A DNA stretch of 64,000 bases from Vicugna pacos (lineage: Eukaryota; Chordata; Mammalia; Artiodactyla; Camelidae), in NCBI RefSeq assembly GCF_048564905.1, contig NC_133018.1, positions 3,472,001-3,536,000 on the forward strand, in the 5' to 3' direction. Of this stretch, positions 1 to 11,688 are shown piece after piece (the stretch's first letter is position 1; each line of letters opens with the position of its first letter). The notes beneath the pieces were generated by a model. The model made no database searches and was not told the DNA's origin. It worked only from the letters and a program-made list of their open reading frames with translations. The position numbers and the translations under genes are program-made.

Positions 1-325
1 GGAGAGTCAGCCTGGATGGATCAGGGAAGCCTATAATGGGGGCTTTGGGGGGGTCTGGTCACCCACAGGGCAGGGGCATCAGGCCTCACCGCTCTGGCCC
101 GTCTGTCACAACTCTTGCCCTCTCTTTAGTTTCAGCATCTCCACTCAGCACGGGGCAGACTGGGCAGGAAACGAGGTACCCAGTTTACAAAGCACCCTCC
201 TTCTATGGTGAAGGATGAACATTCCAGGTCTGACTTTGGCCTTGACCGGGCCAGTCCCACCTGGATCATGTGTAACTAAGAGCTCCACACAGGCCAGACC
301 CCCATAAGGCCTCAGGGATGCTTTT

Positions 326-400
326 TGGATGGTGGATGGATGGATGGATGGATGATGGATGGACGATGGGTGGACAGACAGATGTATGGACAGATGGATG
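326..400. repeat. (GGAT)n simple repeat, imperfect
   Basis: About 75 bases of imperfect GGAT/GGAC tetranucleotide repeat are visible. A complementary CCAT-rich tract lies at about 60640-60735, but the two are unrelated microsatellites. Confidence 0.85.
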
Positions 401-2293
401 AGTGATTAACCAACCTAAGGTCCCGTCCACTGGAGGAGGACCCTGTGAGTCCTCACGGGGAACAGTTACGCTTCTGGGATCTCTGTTATTACCCCAGTCC
501 CAGGGCCCCCAGGGCAACAAATGAGGGTCCCCATTTCTCTCCCCTTCCCCGTACTTGGCCCAATACCCCTTCCTGAAGAGTCCCAGATGTGGGGGCAGCA
601 GGTGAGGTGTGACCCATAGTGTCCCACGTCCAGCCCTGGCCAGGCCTGCCCACCTGGGGCTCCTCTGAGTTCCAAGTGTCTGGCGGTGCCCACGGTCGGC
701 CGCAGCTCCGTTCCTGGCATTTAGAAAGGTTCCTGGGGGCTCCACAATTCAGGACTGAAAATGCTGCTTCTGACAATTGATTCGTGTGATTGCTGCCCTG
801 CTCAGGCCTGGGCACAGGGGCTTGGGCGGCCTGGATGCTGGGATGCAGCCCCCTTCTCCAGCTGGGCTGGCAGAAGCTTCCAGAACTGGAGCCACCCCTC
901 CCCCCCACCCCGGGTAGAGGGCAGCACCTGCTGCCAGGGCCGAGCCAGGCGGGGTTTCCTGGCTATTTCGTCAGCGTCAGGGCCTCTTGGTTTCGCCAGG
1001 GCAGCTGCAGGGGGTGAGGGTGTGGGGCACGTGGGGAGCCCAGGGGTGCTGGCCTGAGGCCGGCTGGGGTCAGAACAGGCCAAAGCCAACGGCCACAACA
1101 GTCACACACAGCGATGAGCCAAACGTCCATTTTCCATCTGACCGTCCCTCCCGTCCCTCCAGGGAGTGAGGTTCCATTAACCCCAACCCGACTGCACAGA
1201 GGGGACATGGGTCCCCAGCCACCAACCTGGAGTCAGGGCTCTCCTGGCCCCTGGCTGCCTCCGTGCCTGGCACCCCCCACCCCTGCCCTGCCCCACCCCC
1301 ACCCCGGATGGTCTTCCCAGTGCGGGAGCCTGTCCTGCACAACACCGTCTCTCTCTCTACAAGCCAGTTCCCTGTCCGCCACCACTGTCTTGAGCCCCCG
1401 CCTGGGCTACATTGCCACCACTGAGGTCCCTGCACGTGTATGGGCTCAGGAAAGGGCTGCTGGGCGGTGGCTTTGCTTTGGGCCATGTCCACATACACTA
1501 GGAGCCCTGCCCGACCAGAAAACCTGGGGTGGGCTCAGACTGGCCTGGGGTCCCCCTTCCCCAGCCGCAATGCCCTGCAGCCGAGGCCCAGCACCCTCCG
1601 AAGCATCCTCCCTCCTCCCAGGATGCTCAGGAGACCCCGACGTCTCCCTGGCAGGCTGGGCCCTGGGTGGGCAGGGATGGTCCATCCTGGTGAGGACCCG
1701 AGGGTGGTTCAGGCTGTGGTGCCAGCACAGACCCAGGCACAGGGGATGCCAGCCCTGACATCCCATGTACCCAGGCCGAATGCGAAGGAGCAGGAGGGAC
1801 CTGGGGTGTTGATGTGGCTACAGGAAGACAGTGTCACCACGAGGTGGGGGCTTGTGGGGAAACACATGAGTGGTGGAGTCCTGGAGGTCATGCTGACTGT
1901 CAGTTACTCTGTCCCCAGAGTGGACACTGGGTGTCTGATGACGCAGCCCCTCCCCTGGCCCCTGTCCTGGCTGCTCTGAGACAGTCTCCCTGATACCTGT
2001 CTATTTCCCCTGGGACAAGTTCTTCCCAGAGGACTCGTCCCTTGCTGGTGCCCACACAAGCTGTGCTGTCACTGGGCAGGAAATGGCGGAAGGGTCACAT
2101 CTAGGCCTCTCACAGGCTGGGAGGGCCAGACCCACAGAGCACTGGATGGCTGCACAGTGTCCGCATGGCCTCAGGCCCCACATTGTAACCCATTATAGGG
2201 AGGCCATTCAGTCATTCAGGAAACAGTTACCCTGAACTCAGGAGACCAAAATTTTTCATCCACCATGGGACATTTCTGGGATCAGAAGGGTTG

Positions 2294-2303
2294 CTATTAA
2301 TAA
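2294..2303 (+). promoter_or_regulatory. MEF2-like site, candidate 3' lambda enhancer element
   Basis: CTATTAATAA fits the MEF2 consensus YTAWWWWTAR exactly. MEF2 proteins are known to bind the lambda-A element of mouse lambda enhancers. The site lies about 7 kb downstream of the last cluster. A 10-base AT-rich match can occur by chance, so the assignment is tentative. Confidence 0.25.
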
Positions 2304-3225
2304 TCTCACCAGGACATGGGTACAAACTGGGAATGTCTGGGGAAATCCAAGAAGCAGGTCCCCCTCTGCAGTCCCTGGGCTCTGTGTTCTGGGTGAAGCT
2401 GTCACTGGGGGATTCCTGGCCAAACAGGATTAAGTCTGCTGTGGTCCCAGGTGATCAATTGACTTTTCAGAAAAACTGGTTCAAAGACTGGCTCTGCCCA
2501 GATCCACTACTCTCGGTCACATTGCTGCATTTGTGTCCCCGAGGACCGTGTGCAGTCGCTCCCAGTGACCACGGAGGAGCAGAGTTTCCTCTGGCCACCT
2601 CAATGGAATGTGTGCCCCTGAAACCTCACAGTTTCCTGAACAGCAGTGTTTTTGGGGAAGACTCGTCTGTCTGGCCCATGGATGCCAGTTGGAGATGCTC
2701 CTGTGTGTGCAGCTAGGGACCCGGGGCAGCCACACGTCTGCTCAGGAGCCCAGGGAGAAGGGTGCTGCCTGTCAGGGCCACAGATGGGCCGGGGACCCAG
2801 AACCTGACTGGGCGACAGAGACCCAAAGAAGAGGCCCCCAAGGAGGGGGTGGAGGAGCGCCCACTCTGAGAGCTGTGGCCTGTCACTGCATTGTGTCCTT
2901 TGTCACTGAGCCAGCAAGCAGGGCTGTGATGGCTGACTGCTCTGCGGACACCTCTGGAAGTGAGTTTTAAGGCGACTGGAAACCTGAGTTTAGAGCTTTG
3001 TGTAGGGAGTGAGGGTCTATGTCCCAGGGAGACACAGGCTGGGGTCAGACCCTCTCCCCACCCCTGCTAGGCTCTTTGAACACTGAGGTGATGGACAAGA
3101 GTTTCCCCTGCCCAGGTCTGGCTGGGCCACCCTCTCTTGGTGACTTTACAGGCCTTGTAGGGGGCTGGGCAGATGAGAGAGTCACCAGCTCAGCTCAGCA
3201 GAAACTCTGGGGCCTCCCCAGGGCC

Positions 3226-3355
3226 CCAGCAGTCCCTCCTCTCCCCTCCCCCAGGGCCCCCAGTTTCTCCCCTCCCCCAGGGGCCTACAGTCACCTCCCC
3301 TCTCTTCCCCTCCCCCAGGGCCTACAGTCACCTCCCCTCCCCCAGGGCCCCTCTG
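3226..3355. repeat. CT-rich degenerate minisatellite
   Basis: The block repeats modules built from CTCCCC, CAGGGCC and CTACAGTCACCTCCC about four times with varied spacing. No gene is visible in it. Confidence 0.7.
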
Positions 3356-4089
3356 GCCTCCCTGGCTGAGGCTATTCTGGGCTCTGCCTTTGGGCTGTGG
3401 CTTCCTCCACAGCCCTCCTCCCCCATCCGACTCAATCACCTCGGGCAGCCCTGGCCTCCAACAGGAGGGAGGTGGGTTGTGCACCCACTCCAACCCTGGG
3501 TCGCACAGCAGGCGGGGCAGGGCCAGGCCAAGCCCTTTCCCTGACCTGACTCTGTGTATTCCACGAGGGGCTCCTGCTGCTGGGACCCCTCCACCTGGTG
3601 TCCTGGGGCCACTAGTCCTGCAGGGGCTGCCCCGGCTCTGAGCTGGGCACGCAGGCCCTGTGAGCCCCTCATGGTCAGTGTCCCTCTGTGAAATGGGCAA
3701 TGGTGGCCCGGACAGGGACTCTGAGGCTCCATGAGGGGCTGTGACGAGCCTGGAGAGGTGCCCAGTGTCGGCCGCTGGGGGCATCCCCCACATGGGGCCA
3801 GGCAGGTGGATGGAATCTTATCCCACGAGTGCAGGAGATGCTCCCTGGGTGGGGAGCTGACCTGGGGGCTCAAGGACAGAGTGGGGCCAGCGGTGGGCAG
3901 GAAGCTGACCTAGGAATTCGGGGTGGGGTCAACCATAGGTGGGGACCTGATCTAAGGGCTTAAGGATGAGGTGGGGTCAGCTGTCCCAGGGAAGGTGGTC
4001 CTGTTTCCTAGCCCCCAGCCCCAGCCCACAGCAGTGATCATTGAGGGTTTGTTGAATGAACGAATGAGTGAGTCAATGAGTGACCCGTC

Positions 4090-4215
4090 ATGCAGGGCCA
4101 AGGAGCCGTGGAAAGAGCCTGAGGACAGGTCAGCCTGTGACCCCGGGCAGCTACTCCAACCCCATCCTCCCTTGAGAGCCTCAGTTCTCTCCTCTGTGAA
4201 ATAGGCCCACAACGC
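4090..4215 (+). mobile_element. MIR-like SINE fragment
   Basis: The segment follows the MIR core and 3' end: a TGTGACCCCGGGCAGCTACT stretch, then GAGAGCCTCAGTTCTCTCCTCTGTGAAATAGG in split form (GAGAGCCTCAGTT...CTCTGTGAAATAGG). It is old and diverged, and the boundaries are approximate. Confidence 0.6.
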
Positions 4216-4571
4216 CTGCTCTCTTTTCTTTGTGGACTCAGAGGGTCCATGCCTCGCCTCCTGCCTATCCCCATCCCCGCCGAGTCAGTATAGACTGAGA
4301 AGCCCACTTGCCCCACCAGAGCCTTAAGGATGGCTCTGGTGTCCAGAAGCCGAGGGGGGCCCTGCGCTCAGCACCTTCTCCTGGCCCAGCATGAGCACGG
4401 CCTCCTCAGGAGGGAGGGTGACCTTGGGATGGGGGCCTGAGTGTTCACCGTCTGTGCAGCCCTGAGCACCTGCAGGACCAGGGAGGGCTGCCTCAGCTCT
4501 GAGAACCTCCGTCTCGTCCCTGAGGTCAGGGGTACTATATCACTCACCTCCTGGGTGGTCTGGGGATCACA

Positions 4572-4582
4572 GGAAGTGAAGC
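4572..4582 (+). promoter_or_regulatory. PU.1/IRF composite-like site (GGAAGTGAAGC)
   Basis: It differs by one base from GGAAGTGAAAC, the Ets-IRF composite core of the lambda-B element in lambda enhancers. It lies about 2.3 kb from the MEF2-like site and 240 bases from a triple E-box repeat. The match is short, so this is a candidate only. Confidence 0.3.
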
Positions 4583-4818
4583 GCGAGCTACGAGCAGCTC
4601 TTGGTCAGGGTCACCGTCCTCAAGGCAGAGAGATGACACCTGCAACAGAGATGGGGACAATCAATCCACAACCAGGTGGAGCTGGGACAGTCAGTTCCAT
4701 GACTGGGCAGGGCTGGGGTCAGTCTAGCAGTCAGTAGATCAGGAGTCATGTAGGGGTTGGATGACCCCTGCCAAGCACCCAGCTGACCCTCTGAGGCACT
4801 GAGGGGGTGCAGCCCCTG

Positions 4819-4860
4819 CCCACAGGTGCCCGCCCACAGGTGCCCGCCCACAGGTGCCCA
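4819..4860. repeat. Three tandem 14-bp repeats, each with a CAGGTG E-box
   Basis: A 14-base unit (CCCACAGGTGCCCG) is repeated three times, giving CAGGTG E-boxes at 4823-4828, 4837-4842 and 4851-4856. E-boxes of this type bind E2A/E47 in B cells. Function is not shown; the array could be a chance minisatellite. Confidence 0.7.
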
Positions 4861-6899
4861 CCCTCCGGTGGTGACTCAGGCTGGCGAGCTCTGCTGGAGT
4901 GGGGCTCCCACCATCGGGAATGAGGTCAGAGCCTTGATGGTAAACCAGGCTGAGAGGTGGGGTGGATGAAGACACAGGAGCCTTTTTAGATGCAGCCAGT
5001 TTGTGGCTCCCATAGACCAAGAAGAAAGAGCAGCCAGGAAGCCAGCCCCCGTGGCCCCGACGGCCCCACAGAACAAACACTTGGGGCAGGGAGGGATAGA
5101 AAAGAACCCAGGAGAGGGGGTTCAGGGGCTGAGGGCTTCAAAATGGAGAGAATGGTGCATGGTGCTCAAATCCACCCAGAGGCTGAGAGCAGGGAGGACA
5201 GAGATGGGACTATTGGATTGAGCCACCTGGAGGTCACTGGTACCTAGGAGTGCAGGGGAGAGATGGGGTGACAGCAGGAAGGGAGTGGGACGTGGAGCCC
5301 CCAGAGACATGCCTTAAGGGGCAGGAGAGAGATGGGTGATGCTGGAGAGAAGGTGGCATTGGAGACGGGTCCTGGGTGAGACATGTGTCCAGAGGGACCG
5401 GCCCACCAGTGTCCAGATGTGCCACCCTCGAGGGTCAGAGCATGGGTGAGGAGCCGCCAGAAGGGGCAGCCTGGGCGAGCCGGATGGCTTACCCTGGAGT
5501 GACTGAGTGCCTTGCGAGCCATGGGGATGCCCGCTAACTGAGGGAGGTCAGAAATCAGAGGCCCTGCCGGAGTGCCCCGTGGCCCAGGTTTAGGGGGGCT
5601 CCTCCATGCAGCCCCTAGAGGGTGGGTTCACGCAGAGTTGCCTACTGTTTTCATATTAGCAAGTACAATCTCCAGGAGTTTTTCAGGTCGCAGAGGGGCC
5701 ATCCATGGGTCCAGGGATTTCATTACTTCCGGGTTGTTTCCTCCCTTAGGATCAGGTCTGTGGCAATGGCCATCAGGAGGGACACTGACACTTCACACTG
5801 AGATGCTGAGGCTGGAAAGCTGGTGTTGGGCCTGAGAGACGGCCGTCCAGCCCTCTGACCGCTGGCCTGGGTGGCTGGGTCCTCCATTACAGCCGGAGCC
5901 AGACAGGCAGGGCCAGGACACGCTCGGGCATGTTGGAAAGAGCTGCTAATGGGCAGCAGGTGGTCTGAGCCCTGGAAGGGGCTGGTTACTCATGGGCTGG
6001 CCTGTGGGGTAGGGGACTGGAGCAGGATGCGGTTACAGTGACCACAGGGACACGGGATGTCACTGAGAATTCATGGAGGGGTCAGAGTATCGGAAAGGTG
6101 AAGCCCCTAGACAGATGAGGGCCCAGGGACTGCCCCCTTGGCAGGACGTCTGTCCAGTGTGGGCCTGAGGCTCCTAGAAGTCAGGGCCCCACTGTGGGAT
6201 GCCTCTCCACACGCTTCCCAGGAACTGTGGTGACGCCTCACGTCCCGGAGATGGTGGGAGCCCCGAGGGTTGTCAGCAGGAAAGGGCAGAGGTAGATGTG
6301 GTCTCACGGGGGGTCGGCAGGGGAGAAGGGGACCCAGCCTGCTGCTCTGGAGGGCCAGGGGCACGCTGTCCTGGTCTGGTCCCCGGGGTTTCACACCATC
6401 AGCTGCCCTCTGAGAGCCTGCTGTGCTGGGCACTGGGCCCCCTTCTCTGGACCCCCAGACCCACAGCTCCTTGTGTTTTTCCCTCGGAGAGTGGCCCCTG
6501 ACTGAAGGTGCAATTCCTACATACTAAGGGGAAGTGGCTGGGACCAGAGAGCGTGGGGATCTGGTCTCAGGAGCCCTCCTGGTGTTGGGGTAACCAAGGG
6601 TGACCCTCCCCCAGAACCCAGACCCAGGAAGGGTCTCCAGGAAGATGTGACCCTTTCTCAGCCCCTCCTCCAGTGCCCTGACCCTGACTTCTGTCCCAGA
6701 GGAGGTGAGGGGCATGAGGAAGCCAGCCACTCCGACCCGAGGTCCCTGTCCCCTCGGTCCATCTGCAGCCCTGACACTTCTGTCCCCTTAGGCCACGGGT
6801 CCCAGGGTGGGGGCCTGGGTCTAGGTGGGCTTGGAGCTCTCCAGGAAGGTGAGTAGGCAGGGCCTAGTTGGGGTGGGAAGGGCACTGAAGGTGGTGGGA

Positions 6900-7045
6900 A
6901 CCAGGGGTCCAGAGCTGAGATCTGGAGTTGGGCAGGGAGCCGGGGTTCAGTCCCTGCCGTGACCATGGGTAGGTCACTCAGGGTCTCTGGGCCTCGTGTC
7001 TCCATCCATGGGGTGAGGATCTTAATCTAGTCTTCCCCCAAGGGT
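6900..7045 (+). mobile_element. MIR-like SINE fragment
   Basis: The pattern is a GTGACCATGGGTAGGTCACTCAGGGTCTC stretch in split form (GACCATGGGTAGGTCACTC, then TCTCTGGGCCTCGTGTCTCC) followed by CATGGGGTGAGGATCTTAAT. This matches the central and 3' part of MIR (tgtgaccttgggcaagtcac / tctctgggcctcagtttcc). Boundaries are approximate. Confidence 0.65.
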
Positions 7046-7321
7046 GGTTTGATGACTGACAGGTAAGGCCTGGAGAACATTTAGCTGGGGGCTAGAGGGA
7101 AGTAATGTCCCAGACCTGATGCTCTAATCAAATTCCTCCCACGGTGAGCGCAGGAGGACCAGGGCCATTGGAGGCCAGGGAGAAAGGAGGAGGAGCCTGG
7201 GCTGAGAGGGTCCCCAGGAGTGGCCCAGCCTGGGGACTGGGCAGAACACAGAGGGGAGGAACTTGGGAGAAATTTCCCGAGTCCCCGGGGATCTGGGAAC
7301 TGGAGCCGTGGTCAGGTGAGT

Positions 7322-7770
7322 AAGGTCCAAGGATGTCTGTGTCCTAATTCCCAGAACCTGTGAGTATGCCCTGTACATGGTACATGGGATTTTGCAGATG
7401 TGATGGAGTTAAGGGCCTTGGGATGCAGAGATGATCAGGGTGGCCCCATGCAGGGTCTTTATAAGGGAAAGAGGAAGGCAGGAGGGTCAGAGTGAGGGGA
7501 CAGGGTTCAGGGCTGGGAGCAGGGGTCAGAGGGGAAAGAGAGACTTTGAAGCTGGAGGGAGGGGCCCCAAGCCAAGGAACAGGTGCTTCCAGAGGCTGGA
7601 AAATGTCAGGATGGATTCTCCCCAGAACTCCGGAGGAGCTCATCCCTGGGACATCTCAGTTTCAGCCTGTAGGACTCATTTCGGACCTCTGACTCCTGGA
7701 CCTGTAAGAATAAATGTGTGTTGTTTTGTGCATCTGAGTTTGGGTGGTTTGTTACAGCCGCTAACACAGG
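7322..7770 (+). mobile_element. Fossil LTR of MaLR (MLT1-like) type
   Basis: About 450 bases resemble a MaLR-class solitary LTR. Hallmarks are the GAACCTGTGAGTATG start region, TTTGCAGATGTGATGGAGTTAAG, GTCTTTATAAGGGAAAGAGG, CATTTCGGACCTCTGACTCC, a GTAAGAATAAATGTGTGTTG polyadenylation-like region and an ending near GTTTGTTACAGCCGCTAAC. No internal region was seen next to it. It is old and diverged, and the exact subfamily is uncertain. Confidence 0.6.
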
Positions 7771-9249
7771 AGCTGAGGGAGGGAGTCACCCAGGACGCCC
7801 CTGCCCATGGGGACCGGCGCCCGACCCACTGTCACCGCCCACCCCACCCCCCTCATTCTCAAGTGCAGTGGGGAAGCCGCTGACCTGAGCCCCGGCATGA
7901 AGGGCTCGGTGGGGCTGGGCTGGGTGTCTCATCACATCCCTCATGTTCAGAGCAGCTGGAAACCCCAGGCCCCAGGGGCCTCAGAGCAGCACAAAGTGCC
8001 TCCACAGGGCCTGGTTTTCCCACTGACGTCATGATGGAAGGGAGACTGTGCCCAGGAGATAAGCCCCGGAAGGGGGCTTTCTGGGCTGCAGATCTGAGAG
8101 AAAGTCCTTTGCCTCTTTTCTCTCAAGTGGCAGAGCTGGGCGGTAACCGGGGGCAGCCTGGGAGCCTGAGGACACCAAAGGGGCCTCAGGCAGAGGTGGG
8201 AATGTCCTTGGGTGTGTGGTGTGTGCATGGTGGTGGGGCTTTGTACCAAGAGTCCAGGGTCCAGGGGCAGGAGCTTGCCTGGCTGCACCCACCTCCTATC
8301 TGGGCAAATCAAGGGACTGTTAACTATGTAACCCCCGCCCCCAGAGATGGTGACCTGGTGGTACCTGACAGGAACATGGAGGGCTCCCCATGTAGGATAC
8401 CAGCTCATGGTCATCGCCCCGCCCTGAGGCTGCCAGGCGATCACCTGTGTGTGTGTCAGAGCCCAGTTCCCGTCAACACTGAGGCCTCTGGTGAAACACG
8501 TCCCCACTTTTAATTGTGGTACAAGATGCCTGGCCTTAGCATTAAGACACCAGTTTCCCTCCAGCAAAGGCTTTGTTGGATCTCATAGAAACTCTGAGGC
8601 ACCTGTTCCCTCCTTGCAGTGGTTCCTGGGGAGCTCAGGGCTTCTCTCTGTCAAGTGCACTTGACTCCGGGCAGGATTTTTGTACAGCTCACTTTCCTTC
8701 CTGCCTTCCCCGCAGTCTTCTTGCATCTCTGAACCTGCTGTGGGGTAAGGAATCGAGATGGCCCCGGATTTAAGAGCCTGTGAAGTGGACGCTGCTGGAG
8801 TGTTCTGGGCCGCTGGGTAGTCCAGCCCTTGGGATTGACAGGGAGGGGGTGAGGGTGGGCAGGAGCTGACTTGGGCAGGAAGGGAGGGGGGCATCAGGGG
8901 TCCAGGCCAGAGCAGGGTCTCCAGACTGAGGAAGGATGTGGAGGGTCCTGACCAGGGCTGGCAGGGAGAGCCTATCTGGAGGTCACGAACCATGGGCAGC
9001 TCCAGCCGGGAAGGTGACAGGGGTGGGCAGGGCCTAGTGCTGGAGGAGGAGTGGGAGGGAGGGGAGGGCGGATGTGTCCTGGAGAGTTTCCTGGGAGATG
9101 CTCACCCCTCCCCCCTTCCCCCCACCTAACCTCAGTGAGACCTTGAGCCTCTCCCCTTGGGTTACCTTCCCACTGGGTGCCTAGGAGTCCCCACACTCCG
9201 CCCCCAGAATCCCGGAAAAGTTGCAAATTAAATACAAGCCAAAAAAAAT

Positions 9250-9640
9250 ATGAGCAGAGAGCATGATTTCTGATTGACCAAAGGATATTTTATTGTGAGA
9301 TGATTGGGTGCAGGGAGAAGGGGTGAGTGGACCAGGGTGGGGCACGGGGAGACACCTCCCAGATCCTGTTGGGAGACTCTCAATGCCCTCATCTTGGGAG
9401 CCCCCCGCCTCGTCTGTGTCCTCTATCTCCTCAGAGTCACACGTCCTCATAACCTGTCCCCCCAGCCTCCCGCAATCCCCGCTGCTGCCGGCATCAGCTG
9501 TGACCTCACATCCTTCTTGGGGCACCTGTCTGACTGAAGACCCGCACCGGACCCCTCTCCCCGGGATCATCACACACAACATCCATCTGTATTGGTTTCA
9601 GGCACTGCTCTCTCTTGGGGAGGGGGTTTCTTGTCTCACA
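9250..9640 (-). pseudogene. Relic C-lambda region of cluster 11 (3' tail and intron pieces, C exon missing)
   Basis: Reading leftwards, 9250-9330 matches the C-gene 3' tail of clusters 8-10, including the sequence before and after the polyadenylation signal (TTTATT on the plus strand at 9289-9294, AATAAA in sense). Bases from about 9410 match the J-C intron of cluster 10 (around 12170-12240, with the shared GTCACACGTCCTCA). Between these two matches about 0.5 kb present in cluster 10, containing the whole C exon, is absent. No residual constant-domain codons were found in any frame. Cluster 11 therefore cannot supply a constant domain. Confidence 0.7.
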
Positions 9641-10139
9641 ACCTCATACTGGGAAGACCCCCAATCCAAGGAAGGAGCTCAGACATTACCTCGGAGTCCA
9701 CGGGACCCAGGGGAGGGGACTGCGGGCTGGACGTGAATGTGGTCCACATGAGAATCTCAAGTGGAGGAAAGGTGTGGAGTTGGGCTCTCCTGTGTCATGC
9801 AGGCTTAATCTCCCGTTCTGGAATATTTCCTGGACTATTCTGGGTGAGAGTAAAACTATCCCTCCGGTAAACATGAAGAATCCCTCTGGCCAGACTCCAG
9901 AGAAGAAGGTCTACTGGAGACACCAGACAGGGGTCACAGTGATGGGAGGCAGAGTGTCACTGAGATAAGCCCATCCTGTCCCCAACAATTGTCTGAAAAG
10001 AGTGAACAGCCTAACAGGGTGAGGTTACAGGCCCCAGAGTGTTACAGAACTGAGCAAAAGGCAGGACACAAATAAAACAGAAAAATCACCACCATTATCA
10101 CTCCTGAACCCAAAGAAGCTGGAAAGCTGGGAGACTCAC

Positions 10140-10176
10140 CGAGGACAGTCGGCCGGGATCCTCCACCAGCATGTAG
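10140..10176 (-). pseudogene. IGLJ: J-lambda segment of cluster 11, FGXG motif lost
   Basis: This J lies between a 12-RSS (10177-10204) and a good splice donor (gtgagt, plus-strand complement just below 10140). It is 37 bases, one shorter than the other J segments. Read in the frame that joins a C exon it gives HAGGGSRPTVL, so the framework Phe of FGXG is Ala and the TKL strand is changed to SRP. A composite E-box (CACCTGCAGCTG on plus) is at 10235-10246. No C exon follows, so a V join here would be a dead end. Confidence 0.75.
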
Positions 10177-10204
10177 CACAGTGACATAGCCTCGAACATA
10201 AACC
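10177..10204 (-). other. 12-RSS of J cluster 11
   Basis: On the plus strand the order is CACAGTG (10177-10183), a 12-base spacer, then ACATAAACC (10196-10204). The heptamer is consensus and the nonamer has one change from ACAAAAACC. The signal looks usable although the J and C parts are defective. Confidence 0.85.
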
Positions 10205-10407
10205 CCTTGCCATCCTCTCCCCGCCTCCCAGGCCCACCTGCAGCTGCACGGAGGGCCCAAGGCCATCCCCCCGTCAGGGGGGTAGGTCTGACCCTCAGAG
10301 AGTGGGGGGAGAACCCTGACCCCCTCCCCGCCTGCAGCTTCCCCCCTGGGAAGTGAGGCTCCATCCATCCTCGCTTGTGGGAGGGGCAGGAGGGAACGTC
10401 TGAGGGT

Positions 10408-10431
10408 CCCATCCCATCCCATCCCATCCCA
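10408..10431. repeat. (CCCAT)n microsatellite
   Basis: Four to five CCCAT pentamers. The duplicate at 13617-13644 has one more unit, which is one of the length differences between the two 3.2-kb copies. Confidence 0.85.
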
Positions 10432-11688
10432 GGGAACTCCCGTTCCTGGAGGAGGTGTGAGCCTGGCTCAGCTGGCCTGGGGTCCTTCGTGGAGGGAGAG
10501 TGAGGAGGCGTGTTCACGGCCCGGGGGTGATGGAGCCGTGCCCTCTGCAGAGCGAGGCCCGGGGAGGGCTCCTGCTGCGGCGCACGTCCAAGAGGCACGG
10601 CCGACACGGCCTCGGTCGCAGTATCTCCTGTGTGCGTGTCTGTCTGTCTGTCTGAGAGCTTCGATCCCTGTCCTGCGTCCCTCCTACAGCCACAATCACA
10701 CCGATTCTCAGATCTGTTTGCGGATCCTTAGAAGATGAGTCAGTACACAGTCAAGTCCAGGGCGCAATCCTAGACTCATTCTTGACCTTGAACTCATGGC
10801 CCCACGAAACCCCATGGACACTTGGACCTGGGCATTTGTGGTGGGGTCAGCGGTCGGCCGTCCTCTGAGGGGTCAGAGAGAGCAGAGCCGGCTTTGTCTC
10901 AGGGTCCTTGAATGTTGTTGGGACCCTCGTGACACCTGTGGGAGTAGGGCCGTCCAGGGGCAAGTGTGGGATGAGTGACCGGGCTCAGGGTACTGAGGGT
11001 CCGGCGGTGAGTGTGACGGAGAGTGTCTGGGGAGGGCAAACAGGGCAGTGTCCCCAGAGGGGGCGGGAGAAGGACTGGCCCCTCAAGAGGGAGGGACTCC
11101 GGGCTGTGAGCACAGTGACACTGCAGGGTGGGTTTTGAGCCGAAGGACACCTGGAATTGGTGGGTTATCATGGAATGGAGAGAGGGAGTCCTGAGGGGGG
11201 TCACCTTCCCGAGTGTGATTGCTGAAGTGTCCAGGGAAGGGGGCTCATACATCATTCTGGGGACCACGGGAATCAAGGAGCCATGAAGAGGGACAGTGAG
11301 AGGTGGACGTGAGCCATAAAGAATAGGAACCCGGCAGGGGCTGGGGAGGGTGGGCAGACTTCCAATCCTGCAGTGAGCCCCGCGCTTGCTCTGCAGTGTT
11401 CTCTGGGGGTTCCGTGTGACAGTGAAACCATCCCTCAAGAGTGCATTAGGACCGCATCTCTCCTCCTTCCTCAGGCCAGAGGATTCTGCACGCCTTTGAG
11501 GATGATGGAGTTGAGGACAGAAAGTGCACAAACAGAAATGAGCCGAGAGCATGATTTCTGAATGAAACGGGGACATTTTATTGAGAGCTGATTGGTGCAG
11601 GAGGAAGGGCTGGGCGGCCCCGGGTGGGAGGGGAGACTCTCCCGGGGGTCCTGTGTCTCCAGGCCCCCGAGGGTGGGGGCCCGGGGGC

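Larger units (their letters stand above)
1..9200. other. 3' flank of the lambda J-C array, no gene recognised
   Basis: No exon of a known protein can be read on either strand. The open frames here are short, proline/glycine/serine-rich and lack family motifs. The stretch contains simple repeats, two MIR-like SINEs, one LTR fossil and scattered candidate enhancer motifs, listed separately. Its position downstream of the last C-lambda cluster is where mammals carry the 3' lambda enhancer, so regulatory content is plausible. That is an inference from position. Confidence 0.6.

Noticed and set aside
3182-3793. 203-residue minus-strand open frame in the 3' flank
   Set aside because: It crosses a CT-rich minisatellite and has proline/glycine-rich translation with no motif, as expected by chance at this GC content.
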